Assembly (NCBI GenBank): GCA_009773205.1
Contig: WPAE01000030.1
Span: 1 to 64,000 of the forward strand
Direction of reading: 5' to 3'
From: Ignavibacteria bacterium
Lineage (GTDB): Bacteria; Bacteroidota; Ignavibacteria; Ignavibacteriales; Melioribacteraceae
DNA: 64,000 nucleotides
The notes below the pieces were generated by a model. That model was not told the DNA's origin and did not search any database. It saw only the letters and a list, made by a program, of their open reading frames with translations. The translations under genes were made by a program, and so were the position numbers. This document shows positions 8,088 through 17,128 of this stretch, in pieces (position 1 is the first letter of the stretch; each line of letters begins with the position of its first letter).

Positions 8088-10379
8088 TTATCCTACTTTT
8101 GCGTTAAATATTGATTCGTTCATTTCGCTGATTACATTCTTCAATCCATTTTCACCAAATAATTCTATTCCTAATCCAGCAGCATTTAGAATTGAGAGAG
8201 GGGGTTGGAATAAATCATCAATTTCAATTTTCCCTTTAACAACGCCTCTATTTTTAAGCATGTTGAGATATTGTGCTTGATCTGTAGTTAATGATTTTGT
8301 AACAAGCCACGCATGAAAATTTTCAGTAATTATTTCTTCCTTAGATTTCTGTTTTTCAACACCAAGAGCATACTTTATAAAATCAATTATATTACCACCG
8401 GGATTTCGATATGCATTTCTAAGGTTATCCTCATTGAAATACATATCAGGGCTGTTTAGAATTTCAGCGAGACGTTTTTCTTCTTCTTCTGTAAGGGAAT
8501 AATTATCTTTTTCTTCAGAAGAAACTTCCGATTGTTTTTTTATTTTTTCAATAATCGGATTTGTAATTAAAGATTTCTTAATCGTCTCTTCCCAATTAGT
8601 AAGATAATCACGCTTATCAATTCTTTCTCCTTGAGGTCCATATTCAACATAGTTTACATTATATAGCCATTCATCATCTAGTCCAAGTTCAATTAATTCT
8701 CGGTGAGTTTTTGGCTTATCCGGTTTCGTTTCATAAGCTCTTCCACCACCGGCTCCAGAAAAGATATCGAATTCACTATCATTAAAATATTTGTGATTAC
8801 CAAAGAAGTCGTAGATCATAAATTTCTTTTTATCAATTGAATCACAGGTGCGTGTTCCTCTCCCTCTCATCTGTTGATATAAGATAGGAGAACGAACTCT
8901 ACGGCACATAACCAAATGTAGAACTTCTCTGCAATCAAAACCGGTATCTAACATACCTACACTTACAGCAATCATCGGGTAGGTTTCTCTTTTGAATTTT
9001 CTTATCAATTCGTCAGCATTAGCAACATCACTCGTTATCACTTCAGCATATTTACCTTTTAGTTCAGGATGAAGTTGATTGAGATACTCAGTCAACCGAG
9101 TTGCATGATTTTTTGTTATAGCGAATACAATTGCTTTACCAGGACCGATTTTTTGGTTAGGGGCGAGTTCATTAAATTTTTCCCATGCTAGTTTATCGAA
9201 TTCCTCCATCATCATTTGGTTTGTTTTTGAGTTAGTCCACTTTCTTTCAAATTCGGAGGGATCATAATGATCTTCATTCAAATCAGCACCATCAGAAATT
9301 AACTCTGTAATGCGATCTGCAAATTTGTAGGGGACTAAATGACCTTCAACAAAGGCATCTTGAATTTTATATGAGAAGTCCGGCTTATCCTCTTTACACT
9401 GATAGAATTGAAACGTATTCCTCTCAATATAAATCGAAGGAGTTGCAGTTAATCCAATATGTAGAGCATCAAAATGTGTTAAAGCGGTTTGCCATGCGCC
9501 ATAAATAGAACGGTGACATTCATCAGCAACCACTACATCATAATATCCACTGGTAAATTCGGTATATCTAGATACCATAGTTTGCAATAGACAAACAGTA
9601 ATCTGTTTTTCTTGCCTTATCATTCCAGGTTTTAGCCAATAACTACCATGCTGCGGAAGAATATCTTGAAACGCTTCCAACGCCTGCTTTGCGAGTTGTT
9701 CTCTATCAACGAGAAATAATATTTTTTCAGCACGATTCGCATCAATTAGTCTTTTTAGATCAAGAGTAATTAAATCCGTTTTCCCTGTCCCAGTTGGTAG
9801 CTCAATTAAAAATCTTCTTTTACCAAGCTCTAAAGAATGATCAAGAGCTTTCATTGCTTCTTGCTGATACCCTCTAACTAGTCTCTTTTCACCTTGTCGT
9901 ATATAAGTATCCGGTATTTTAATTGTCGCCATAGGATGCTTTTCGATCCGCATCTGTAGTAGTCTTTCCAAATCTCTTTGTGAATAGAAAGAACTGACAA
10001 TCCTTGCATCATCATTCAGGTAATCCCAAAAATATATTAGATCACCGTTAGTTAAAAAGATGAAAGGGGCCCCAATTGCTTTTGCATAAGGTAGTGCTTG
10101 TTGCTTTGCTCTATAAGGTTGCAACGCGGATTTTTTTGCTTCAATTATAGCTAATGGTTTCCCATCTTGGGTTCTTAACAAGTAATCAGCTCTACCAAGC
10201 GCTTTTTGATTTGAATTAATAGAAGTGTTATACTCTATACTAGGTTCTTTAACTGAATTGTTATCTAAGTAGATAGAAAACTCAGTATTAACAAGGTTCT
10301 TATTAGTGATATCCCATCCAGCACTTTTTAAGAGATCGTCAATTAATATTCTGGCGTCTTGTTCCGTATTAAAATCCAT
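8088..10379 (-). CDS. hsdR: Type I restriction enzyme helicase-nuclease subunit
   Basis: HsdR translocates DNA using ATP and cuts it when the type I complex meets unmethylated sites. Counting from a TTG five codons upstream, the N-terminal PD-(D/E)xK nuclease has D70 and E86-A-K88, followed by a superfamily 2 motor with P-loop PTGTGKT (200-206), DECH (291-294), an LTATPS motif III, and QMRGRGTRT as motif VI. The EcoEI-like C-terminal region follows. I chose the ATG at 10379 because GGAAG lies at the right distance; the upstream TTG gives 768 residues instead of 763. A 24-bp motif shared with the HARE/GIY-YIG promoter lies 42 bp upstream, with a TTATAA box between, so a promoter probably starts here. 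Confidence 0.95.
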   Translation of the reverse strand: MDFNTEQDARILIDDLLKSAGWDITNKNLVNTEFSIYLDNNSVKEPSIEYNTSINSNQKALGRADYLLRTQDGKPLAIIEAKKSALQPYRAKQQALPYAKAIGAPFIFLTNGDLIYFWDYLNDDARIVSSFYSQRDLERLLQMRIEKHPMATIKIPDTYIRQGEKRLVRGYQQEAMKALDHSLELGKRRFLIELPTGTGKTDLITLDLKRLIDANRAEKILFLVDREQLAKQALEAFQDILPQHGSYWLKPGMIRQEKQITVCLLQTMVSRYTEFTSGYYDVVVADECHRSIYGAWQTALTHFDALHIGLTATPSIYIERNTFQFYQCKEDKPDFSYKIQDAFVEGHLVPYKFADRITELISDGADLNEDHYDPSEFERKWTNSKTNQMMMEEFDKLAWEKFNELAPNQKIGPGKAIVFAITKNHATRLTEYLNQLHPELKGKYAEVITSDVANADELIRKFKRETYPMIAVSVGMLDTGFDCREVLHLVMCRRVRSPILYQQMRGRGTRTCDSIDKKKFMIYDFFGNHKYFNDSEFDIFSGAGGGRAYETKPDKPKTHRELIELGLDDEWLYNVNYVEYGPQGERIDKRDYLTNWEETIKKSLITNPIIEKIKKQSEVSSEEKDNYSLTEEEEKRLAEILNSPDMYFNEDNLRNAYRNPGGNIIDFIKYALGVEKQKSKEEIITENFHAWLVTKSLTTDQAQYLNMLKNRGVVKGKIEIDDLFQPPLSILNAAGLGIELFGENGLKNVISEMNESIFNAKVG

Positions 10380-10420
10380 CTTTAACTTCCGCAAAATAAA
10401 CTTTTTATAATGATCTGATA

Positions 10421-10444
10421 TTTTTGCAATGTTGCTGCAACACT
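10421..10444 (-). promoter_or_regulatory. Shared 24-bp putative operator, copy 2
   Basis: This site matches 1832-1855 at 23 of 24 positions. It overlaps the stop codon of the CARF gene by two bases and lies upstream of hsdR. Thirteen bases after its TTGCAA is TTATAA, the same geometry as the other copy, so it sits at the -35 region of a probable hsdR promoter. Two copies this similar, both just upstream of defence genes and nowhere else that I noticed, suggest a shared transcription factor. Confidence 0.55.
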
Positions 10445-11408
10445 ATCTAACAATCTTGATTTTTTCCGGAGAAGCCATGATACCATAGAATTTAGCTCCC
10501 CTTTTTCCATTTATCGAAATTTGGAAAGTATTTAACAAAGTATCATTGTTAAGAGATTCTCTAATCTTTCTATTTATCTTTGAAACATTACCTCGAAATG
10601 TTTGTATCCCTAATTCAGATACATTTTTAATCATCTTCCGCAAGTCTTCTCTGTTAAGATCTAAATCTGGAAATGACTCTTTGTGATACTGATAAATCGA
10701 TCCCATAAAATCTATTGATACACATAAACCCGAGAATTTTTCATCTCCCAAATCGTTTAATACTCTTTCAGAGAAGTATCTATAGTGACAAAATTCCATT
10801 GGAGATAAAGCAATTAAAACTTCTCCTATTGATATAATCCCCCGCTCAATATTTAACTCTGCTTGTGGAATTAAATCTTTTTTGATTGTGTCTATCTCAT
10901 TTTTTAATCTTTGAATCTTGGGAAGGGAAGTGTCTAATTTGACCTCGACATTATGAGATTTTCCAAATTTTGGATCTTTTACCTTAATTAATCTAAGCGG
11001 GAATTCTTCCGAGAAGTCACCGGACTCAGCCAATAGTATCCAGCAAACTTGCATGGCTGGAGTACCCGAGGAAATAGCAGCAGTGTATTGAATCTTATTA
11101 TCCTTCTGCAAGCCATCAGTAAATTTTTTCAGCTTAGTATAAATTTCATTATAGTCAGTAACGTCTGATAAAGTTAATTGTTGTTCAGATACAGTTCGAG
11201 CGTATTTTCTTGATTTAATTGCCAGAACTAAATGGCTAACTGCTTTAGAATAAGTAGTTTCACCAATTTTGGCTTCATTCCAAAGTAAAATTACTTCATT
11301 AAATTTTTCATTTTTCAGAGCGGTAAGTATGGCCCCGTCATTTTTCCCTAACAGTTCCCCGCCATCATTTGTACCAACAAAACTGAGTAAAGTCTTCTTA
11401 ACTGTCAT
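10443..11408 (-). CDS. CARF-like ligand sensor with C-terminal winged helix
   Basis: Residue numbers count from a TTG two codons upstream of the chosen ATG at 11408. The N-terminal half (about 5-170) looks like an RtcR-type CARF domain: a first strand LLSFVGTNDGGELLGK, a segment VTDYNEIYTKL, and the diagnostic AAISSGTPAMQVCWILLAES block. CARF domains bind cyclic oligonucleotides or related nucleotide ligands in many defence systems. A helical linker follows, and the last 80 residues (SKINRKIRESL, then ISINGKRGAKFYGI) look like a winged helix of the response-regulator type. That suits a ligand-controlled transcription factor for the type I locus, and the shared motifs at 10421 and 1832 could be its operators (inference). 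No nuclease motif is visible in the C-terminus. No CRISPR genes are in the window, so the ligand source is unknown. Confidence 0.68.
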   Translation of the reverse strand: MTVKKTLLSFVGTNDGGELLGKNDGAILTALKNEKFNEVILLWNEAKIGETTYSKAVSHLVLAIKSRKYARTVSEQQLTLSDVTDYNEIYTKLKKFTDGLQKDNKIQYTAAISSGTPAMQVCWILLAESGDFSEEFPLRLIKVKDPKFGKSHNVEVKLDTSLPKIQRLKNEIDTIKKDLIPQAELNIERGIISIGEVLIALSPMEFCHYRYFSERVLNDLGDEKFSGLCVSIDFMGSIYQYHKESFPDLDLNREDLRKMIKNVSELGIQTFRGNVSKINRKIRESLNNDTLLNTFQISINGKRGAKFYGIMASPEKIKIVR

Positions 11409-12056
11409 TTGCAAAGTAATATTTTAAGTTTTGGCAATTTACTAAAATTTCAACCAATTCGTAATTCGTCTATTAAATAAGTCTAATTACAAAAACAATC
11501 CGAAATCCTAAACTTAATCCGTCACGAAAATAACTAACGACTAATTTTTAATATTTATGATTGCTTGCTCTATTAAATAAAATTGAGAATAGTCTTTTTA
11601 CAATAAACTTCGTTTATTAAATGTCTTCAGATCGTATATGATAAAAGTTGTGTTTTTCAAAGAGACGTTTTGCAACTCCTTGATTAATAAGTGAATCTAT
11701 AAAAGTTGGTAACTGTTTATCAATGCTCATGTAAAATGGTTCACTTTTTTTGAAGCAATAGAATCATACTTTCCTGTAAGTTATATTTTATCTTAAACAT
11801 TTATTTATGATTAAAAATAATCTCTTATTTGTTAGGTAATTTTAGTTTGATTTTTCATTCTTTCTAACTCTGATAAATTAGATTAGATACGATTCTATGC
11901 AATTTATTTCTATGCTTTTTATATAAAGCGATATTGGGATTAAAAAAATATCTGTCAATTCCGACGAGACTTTTTCTGTATTGAAATCTTCCCCAACTTT
12001 TATTATCAAGGTTCACCTTAAAGATGCGTACTTTTTTCAGTTCATTTGGATTTCTG
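11409..12056. other. Gene-poor AT-rich spacer with a 37-codon ORF remnant
   Basis: This stretch separates the defence island from the DUF5916 gene. The only coding-like piece I can see is a minus-strand ORF at 11617-11730 (37 codons, starting MSIDKQLPTFIDSLINQG and ending HIRSEDI). It reads like the N-terminus of a longer protein and may be what is left of a deleted gene. An 87-codon frame at 11864-12127 begins inside the 91-bp repeat and is probably not real. No clear terminator was seen. Confidence 0.4.
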
Positions 12057-12147
12057 ATGAATCTCCTCGCCGCAACCTGCCCGCCGCTTTGCTTTGGCAG
12101 GCGGGGCAGCGAGGTTTCTGAAAACAAATTTTATTTATTCGCCTCAA
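12057..12147 (+). repeat. 91-bp hairpin repeat, copy 1
   Basis: This sequence is identical over 91 bases to the reverse complement of 18366-18456. It contains an imperfect GC-rich stem (CTGCCCGCC paired with GGCGGGGCAG) and an AT-rich tail. The next bases extend a small CGCCTCaagaggcg-type palindrome that the second copy shares with one mismatch. The end of the repeat overlaps the stop codon of the DUF5916 gene. It behaves like a REP or MITE type intergenic repeat. Confidence 0.9.
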
Positions 12148-14396
12148 GAGGCGCACACGCCTAACAAATACTGAAACTTTACGAAGTATTGCTGCGTTGT
12201 GTTTGCTAAACCAATTTCATTGTGATCTACATAGCTGCTTGTAGCGCCAGCATAAAATGTTGTAAATGGATTTAATTTGTAGCTAAAGAGCGGGTACAAA
12301 TTAAAAGATTTATCAAACGTGTTGTACTGAGTAATTACGCGTACAAATATTTCGGAAGTGAATTGATAAATACCAACAATGCGATAAATGTTGCCATCGT
12401 ATAACAAGTTGCCATTAGCTTCGCTAGAAAGGTTTGCGCGTGAGTAATCAACCGAAAAATTAATTCGCGGAGTAGGTTTTAATGTAAATCCAGCATATAA
12501 ATTATGCCCGCTGCCCATTTCCGGACGCGATGATCTATAAATGAATTTCCCTATCTGTCCGCTTGCGTAAAATGATAATTCCTTAAATAGTCTTGTATTT
12601 GCGCCAAACATTAAGCGGTTAATTCCATCAAACTGTTTTCCGCTGAAGTTTTCATCGTTAACCAGCAAATAAGAAACTCTTAAGTTTGTCTGTCCTTTTA
12701 AAGTAAAGAATGCACGTGTCATTAAGAATTGTTCTTTCTTTAAACCGGAATAGTTAAACTGCATATTACCCTGTACTGCAATACTCCAACTATCTATAAA
12801 AGAATTTTTTGGATAAAAATTGAAGTCGTGTTCCATGTATAACTGACGTTGGTTAACCTGCCCGAACAAGCCGTTGTAGGTTTGAAAAGTAGGAGAAAAA
12901 TTATTGAACACAGTGGTAAACTCATAATTTCGTGATTCGTAAGAAAGCACCAAGTGTAATCCATCGCCTGTGTAGCTCTCTCCATCGAATGCGGCTGTGA
13001 AATCGGTCTTTCCTAATTTTCTTGTGTTGCCAAAAACTTTCGTATTGTTCAATTCTTTGGTCTTGCTAAAAAATCCTTCACCGGAGAAATACCAGTTATC
13101 CCAAAACTTATACTTCCAATCCAAACCGAAAACATAGTTGCCGGCGTTATCAATATTTCTTCCAAGACCCAATGCGCCAACGAAGCTTTCGTTTCCAAAA
13201 TCATATCTTAATCTGCCTACAGTTGCTAAAGATTTCATGTCGGTAGAAACAAGATTGCTACGCTCTTCGCCGGGAATTTCTACAACAGTATTTCTATCAT
13301 ATGCAGTGAGCAGCAAGTAAGAAAGTTTTCCCTCTTTACCTAATATTCTTCCTGCACCCAAAGGATTGTTGATAGATCTTGAATAATAGATTGGCGTTTG
13401 AAGTAAATCACTTCCAGTCAAAAAGAACGGGCGTTTTTCATCATAGTTCAAAGCAAAAGTGGTGTTAATTTCAATTTGTTCAGCGTCTGCCTCTATCTGG
13501 CTAAAATCTGGATTCACAACAGCTTCTAATGCAAACCCTTGATTAGGGGCATATTTTACGCCTGCTCCAATTCTTCCTTTTAACGGGTCGAATTTAATTT
13601 TTGAAGAAGCATCGTTAATATCTGTAAGTTGACCATTGCGTTGCCCGATAAGATAAGGAAGCAGTTCAAGAGAGCCGCTAGATTTTATATTTTTTAATCC
13701 AGTTAACAATCCGGCTTGCGAAATAAAAGATGGAATGTTTCTATCAACTTTTACCCAAGAAGTTTGAAATCTGCTTTCTCTAGGAATTGTTCTTGAAAGA
13801 TGCAGAGCCCATGTGTGATCTTCTTTCTCTGGAAAGTTTAAACTCTTAAAAGGAATTTTGATTTCAGCAGTCCAACCGTGCTCGTTGATATTAGCTGCAG
13901 AATACCAAACATAATCCATAGAAGTATCTCCGCCATTGCTGGTAGTAAGCAGATCGCCTTGGTTTCCGTATGGATTGACAGCAAACTCATACGCTTTTTG
14001 GTAGTCGCCGTAAGTATCAAATATTACAATTACAAAATCATCGTTGAAAATTTTATCTCTATCAGAAACATTTGCGCGTATCTTCTCCGGTTCGGTATCG
14101 CGGCAGTCAAACCCGAAATAAATGAATTCGTTATCATATAAAATTCTAGCGGTCGTTTTTTGTTTTGCAGGAACATTTTCACCAGGGCGAAATTCATAAC
14201 TTAATTCAACTGGTTCTGCTTTTTGCCAATTAGGATTATCAAGTTTGCCGCTTAGCTCGAAAGTATCTTCAATTCTCTCTGCACTAACAGTTGGTTTTTG
14301 GTTAGGAATAGTTTGCTGAGCATTAATAGAAGAAAAAAGTAAAATGAGAAAAAAAGTTCCAAGTAAAAATTTAGAACCGTAAGAGATTTGTTTCAT
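12144..14396 (-). CDS. Secreted CBM9-like / DUF5916 outer-membrane protein
   Basis: The protein has about 750 residues. A signal peptide ends near SSINAQQ. An N-terminal domain (about 35-230), with DPEKIRANVSDRD-like and NPYGNQGD segments, resembles CBM9-type beta-sandwiches fused to DUF5916. The rest is a run of alternating aromatic strands (for example GLDWKYKFWDNWYFSGEGFF) that suggests an outer-membrane beta-barrel, as expected for DUF5916. Its role is unknown; the family is common in Bacteroidota-related genomes. I chose ATG 14396 (AAGG upstream) over a TTG two codons earlier. The last residues (GVCAS) and the stop come from the 91-bp repeat, so the natural C-terminus may have been altered by its insertion. 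The gene has its own spacing on both sides. Confidence 0.8.
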   Translation of the reverse strand: MKQISYGSKFLLGTFFLILLFSSINAQQTIPNQKPTVSAERIEDTFELSGKLDNPNWQKAEPVELSYEFRPGENVPAKQKTTARILYDNEFIYFGFDCRDTEPEKIRANVSDRDKIFNDDFVIVIFDTYGDYQKAYEFAVNPYGNQGDLLTTSNGGDTSMDYVWYSAANINEHGWTAEIKIPFKSLNFPEKEDHTWALHLSRTIPRESRFQTSWVKVDRNIPSFISQAGLLTGLKNIKSSGSLELLPYLIGQRNGQLTDINDASSKIKFDPLKGRIGAGVKYAPNQGFALEAVVNPDFSQIEADAEQIEINTTFALNYDEKRPFFLTGSDLLQTPIYYSRSINNPLGAGRILGKEGKLSYLLLTAYDRNTVVEIPGEERSNLVSTDMKSLATVGRLRYDFGNESFVGALGLGRNIDNAGNYVFGLDWKYKFWDNWYFSGEGFFSKTKELNNTKVFGNTRKLGKTDFTAAFDGESYTGDGLHLVLSYESRNYEFTTVFNNFSPTFQTYNGLFGQVNQRQLYMEHDFNFYPKNSFIDSWSIAVQGNMQFNYSGLKKEQFLMTRAFFTLKGQTNLRVSYLLVNDENFSGKQFDGINRLMFGANTRLFKELSFYASGQIGKFIYRSSRPEMGSGHNLYAGFTLKPTPRINFSVDYSRANLSSEANGNLLYDGNIYRIVGIYQFTSEIFVRVITQYNTFDKSFNLYPLFSYKLNPFTTFYAGATSSYVDHNEIGLANTTQQYFVKFQYLLGVCAS

Positions 14397-14484
14397 CTGC
14401 AAGCCTTATAAAATTTCGAGTTGTTTTTATTACTGAATGTTAGACGCAGTATAACCGCAAAACGTTACAAAGCGAAATAATTTT

Positions 14485-15237
14485 TTAATTAAGAATTTTA
14501 ATTACTTCACTATGAATAAATCCCGAAGTTGCAATTATACTGTTTCCGGTTTCAGCGTTATTACCTTGATAATCAGTAATTGTTCCACCTGCACCGCGTA
14601 TAATCGGAATAACTGCCATAGAATCCCACACGCTCATTATCGGATCAATCATAATATCTGCATAACCGGTTGCAATGAGATAGTAACCGTAGCAATCTCC
14701 CCATTGTCTGTATAAATTTACTCTGCGCATCAAATTTTCAAATTTTTTTAAGTTCTGATATTTCTCGATATGACGATGATCGGTTGTAAGAAGAGATGCA
14801 GATTCTAAACTGTAGCAATTACGTACTCTTACTCTTACTTCGTTTAAGAAAGCGGTTTCATTATCGCCTATTAAAAATTCCTTTAATACTGGTTGATTGA
14901 CAGCACCAAAAATCGGCTTTCCATTTTTTGTTAGCGCAATCAGTGTTCCAAAAGTTACCGTGCCGTGAATAAAACTTTTTGTTCCATCAATAGGATCGAG
15001 AATCCATTTGTACTCTGCATCTTTATTATGCACTCCAAACTCTTCGCCAATAATTCCATGCTCGGGAAAATGCTTCATAATCATTTCGCGCATTAACTCC
15101 TCAGCTTTTTTATCTGCAATAGTAACTGGAGTTGAATCGGCTTTACGCTCAATGGAAAAATCTTTGCGCCAATACCGATTAATTATCATGCCGCTTTCTT
15201 CGGCAAGAAGTCTGCAAAAGTTTTTAAGTTCGTTCAT
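14485..15237 (-). CDS. hisN: Inositol monophosphatase family, histidinol-phosphatase-like
   Basis: The protein is a Mg-dependent phosphatase of the IMPase family, about 250 residues. It shows the metal-binding IGEE motif, DPIDGTKSFIHG, and near the C-terminus WDSMAVIPIIRGAGG followed by a TDYQG strand. The sequence SFIHG after the DPIDGT motif, with the short overall length, is typical of the HisN-type histidinol-phosphatase branch rather than CysQ or SuhB, but substrate is hard to assign by eye. No histidine genes are adjacent. I chose ATG 15237 over an upstream GTG. It ends 88 bp from the DUF5916 start, with no evident terminator. Confidence 0.82.
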   Translation of the reverse strand: MNELKNFCRLLAEESGMIINRYWRKDFSIERKADSTPVTIADKKAEELMREMIMKHFPEHGIIGEEFGVHNKDAEYKWILDPIDGTKSFIHGTVTFGTLIALTKNGKPIFGAVNQPVLKEFLIGDNETAFLNEVRVRVRNCYSLESASLLTTDHRHIEKYQNLKKFENLMRRVNLYRQWGDCYGYYLIATGYADIMIDPIMSVWDSMAVIPIIRGAGGTITDYQGNNAETGNSIIATSGFIHSEVIKILN

Positions 15238-15439
15238 ATTACACACTAGAGATTATTAAAGTAAACACCATAGAACACGGTTTTTGTACTTGGCTGCGCT
15301 CCTCGCTGAATGCGCTAGTCTAAGCGGGCACTCGGACTGACACTAAAACCGGCATCGAATGGCTTTCGTAAAAGTATTGTGTTCTATTGCAAAGATATTC
15401 AAACAAATCTTCAACAAAAATTTTATTTTCGCATTGCTT

Positions 15440-16402
15440 ATGAATACCTACAAAGCAAATAGCAAAAATATTAAGAAAGCCGCTCATATAATTAAAGCAG
15501 GCGGGTTAGTAGCGTTTCCTACAGAAACTGTTTATGGTTTAGGCGCCGACGGCTTAAATCCAATTGCCGTTGCTAAAATTTTTGAAGTAAAGAAACGTCC
15601 CTCTTTCAATCCTCTTATTTTACACATATCAGATAAAAGCTGGCTAAAAAAACTTACTACAGTTAAGCGTGAAAAAATTGATTTGCTAATTAAAAAGTTT
15701 TGGCCGGGTCCATTAACTCTTGTGCTGCCCAAAACCGAACTTGTACCCGAAATTGTAACTTCCGGCAATCCAACTGTTGCAGTTAGAATGCCGAATCATC
15801 CGGTTGCTTTGCAGTTAATTGAAACCAGTAAGAGACCAATTGCTGCGCCGAGCGCAAATAGGTTTGGGCATTTAAGTCCAACCGAAGCTTCGCATGTTTC
15901 TAAATATCTTGGCGATAAGGTTGATATGATTTTAGACGGTGGTAAAAGTTCTGTTGGCGTTGAATCTACAATCTTGCAGTTTTATGAAGATAATTTTTAC
16001 TTGCTTCGCCACGGCGGTTTATCAAAAGAGGAAATTGAAAATGAGGTTGGTAAAATTAAAACCGGAACAATGAACGAACAGAAGCCAAACTCTCCCGGGC
16101 AGCTTCCGTTTCATTATTCGCCGCACACTCCTTTAAAATTTTTTAATAAAAAATTATTAGACGAAAAAAAGAAAATTGGCGCTATATTTTTAAGACAGAA
16201 CAAACTCGATTTTCCTTTTGCAAAGATTAAACTGCTTTCGGAACAAGCCGATTTAAGGGAAGCGGCAGCAAATCTCTTTTCATTCCTTCACGATTTGGAA
16301 AAAGAAAACCTAGATCTCATAATTGTAGAAAAGATTGAAGAAACAGGTTTGGGAAGAGCAATTATGGATAGACTGAAAAAAGCTGTTAAGCAGCACGAAT
16401 AA
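15440..16402 (+). CDS. tsaC: Threonylcarbamoyl-AMP synthase (TsaC/Sua5)
   Basis: This enzyme makes threonylcarbamoyl-AMP from threonine, bicarbonate and ATP for the t6A37 modification of ANN-decoding tRNAs. The YrdC-type domain comes first: AGGLVAFPTETVYGLGADG, KRPSFNPLILH, and the basic binding pocket running to APSANRFGHLSPT. A C-terminal Sua5 domain follows after the linker NSPGQLPFHYSPHTPL, so this is the long Sua5/YwlC form of about 320 residues. An in-frame ATG at 15359 would add 27 residues with no family match, so I start at MNTYKANSK. The 112 bp upstream of that earlier ATG hold only GC-rich hairpin sequence. Confidence 0.93.
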   Translation: MNTYKANSKNIKKAAHIIKAGGLVAFPTETVYGLGADGLNPIAVAKIFEVKKRPSFNPLILHISDKSWLKKLTTVKREKIDLLIKKFWPGPLTLVLPKTELVPEIVTSGNPTVAVRMPNHPVALQLIETSKRPIAAPSANRFGHLSPTEASHVSKYLGDKVDMILDGGKSSVGVESTILQFYEDNFYLLRHGGLSKEEIENEVGKIKTGTMNEQKPNSPGQLPFHYSPHTPLKFFNKKLLDEKKKIGAIFLRQNKLDFPFAKIKLLSEQADLREAAANLFSFLHDLEKENLDLIIVEKIEETGLGRAIMDRLKKAVKQHE

Positions 16403-16418
16403 TTTTACCAAGTAGTTA

Positions 16419-16898
16419 TTACTCAAGCACCCGCTCTAAATGATGCCGCAAGTGCAAGTAATAATCTTTTATAAAATATTCTAATGTTGCCGGTTTACTT
16501 TTCGGCACCACGATATAAGCAATAGCATTAAAGTTGTGTTCAACTGTTTCCTTCAGCAAAATTTCATTCGGTATTTCTGCAATTAAGTGAACGATGAGAA
16601 AATTAAAACCTTTCCACAATTCAACCAAAGAGAACCAATTAACAAATTGATAATTCTGAACCTTTACCCAATCATCTTGGTTGTAGCTTTGAAAAACGAG
16701 ATTCCTTTGAAACTGTGCTCTAACAAATCGCTGATGATTGTTTGAAGCCGAATCAACCAAATGCCCAAGTATTTCCTTCTTAGACCATTTGTTCTCTTGT
16801 TTAGAAGAGGCTTCGCCATCGCTAATCATGAGTAGCTTCGTATAAGATTCCAACAAATATTCTTTCTGATCGCACAAAAAATTTTTTAACGAGTTCAT
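16419..16898 (-). CDS. DinB-like four-helix protein
   Basis: The 159-residue all-helical protein fits the DinB/YfiT-like superfamily. WSKKEILGHLVDSASNNHQRF in the middle and DYYLHLRHHLERV at the end supply the histidines that bind a metal in this fold. Family members include thiol-dependent transferases and stress-induced proteins; no substrate can be given. It is convergent with tsaC (16 bp between stops) and divergent from the M24 peptidase gene. Confidence 0.75.
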   Translation of the reverse strand: MNSLKNFLCDQKEYLLESYTKLLMISDGEASSKQENKWSKKEILGHLVDSASNNHQRFVRAQFQRNLVFQSYNQDDWVKVQNYQFVNWFSLVELWKGFNFLIVHLIAEIPNEILLKETVEHNFNAIAYIVVPKSKPATLEYFIKDYYLHLRHHLERVLE

Positions 16899-17128
16899 AT
16901 TCTTCCTTTTAATTCTTCAATCTCAAACTCCCAGTTTATGGAGCCGTGCTTTCTTTATAAGCAGCACACAATGTTGATTTTTACTTAGTGGAATCTATCT
17001 TATTTCTTTCAATTACGAAATGGGAATTTCTTTGTAATTTTTCGTCAACAAAATTTTAATTAATGAACAAAAGAATGTTGTGGTCATTTAAACAGGCAAA
17101 CTAAATAATAAAAAATTCCGGAGAGTGT

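Noticed and set aside
10443-11408. Type III CRISPR accessory nuclease
   Set aside because: No HEPN (RxxxxH) or PD-(D/E)xK motif in the C-terminus and no cas genes in the window.
11864-12127. 87-codon minus-strand ORF
   Set aside because: Its start lies in the 91-bp repeat, it has no recognised motif and no ribosome site I trust.
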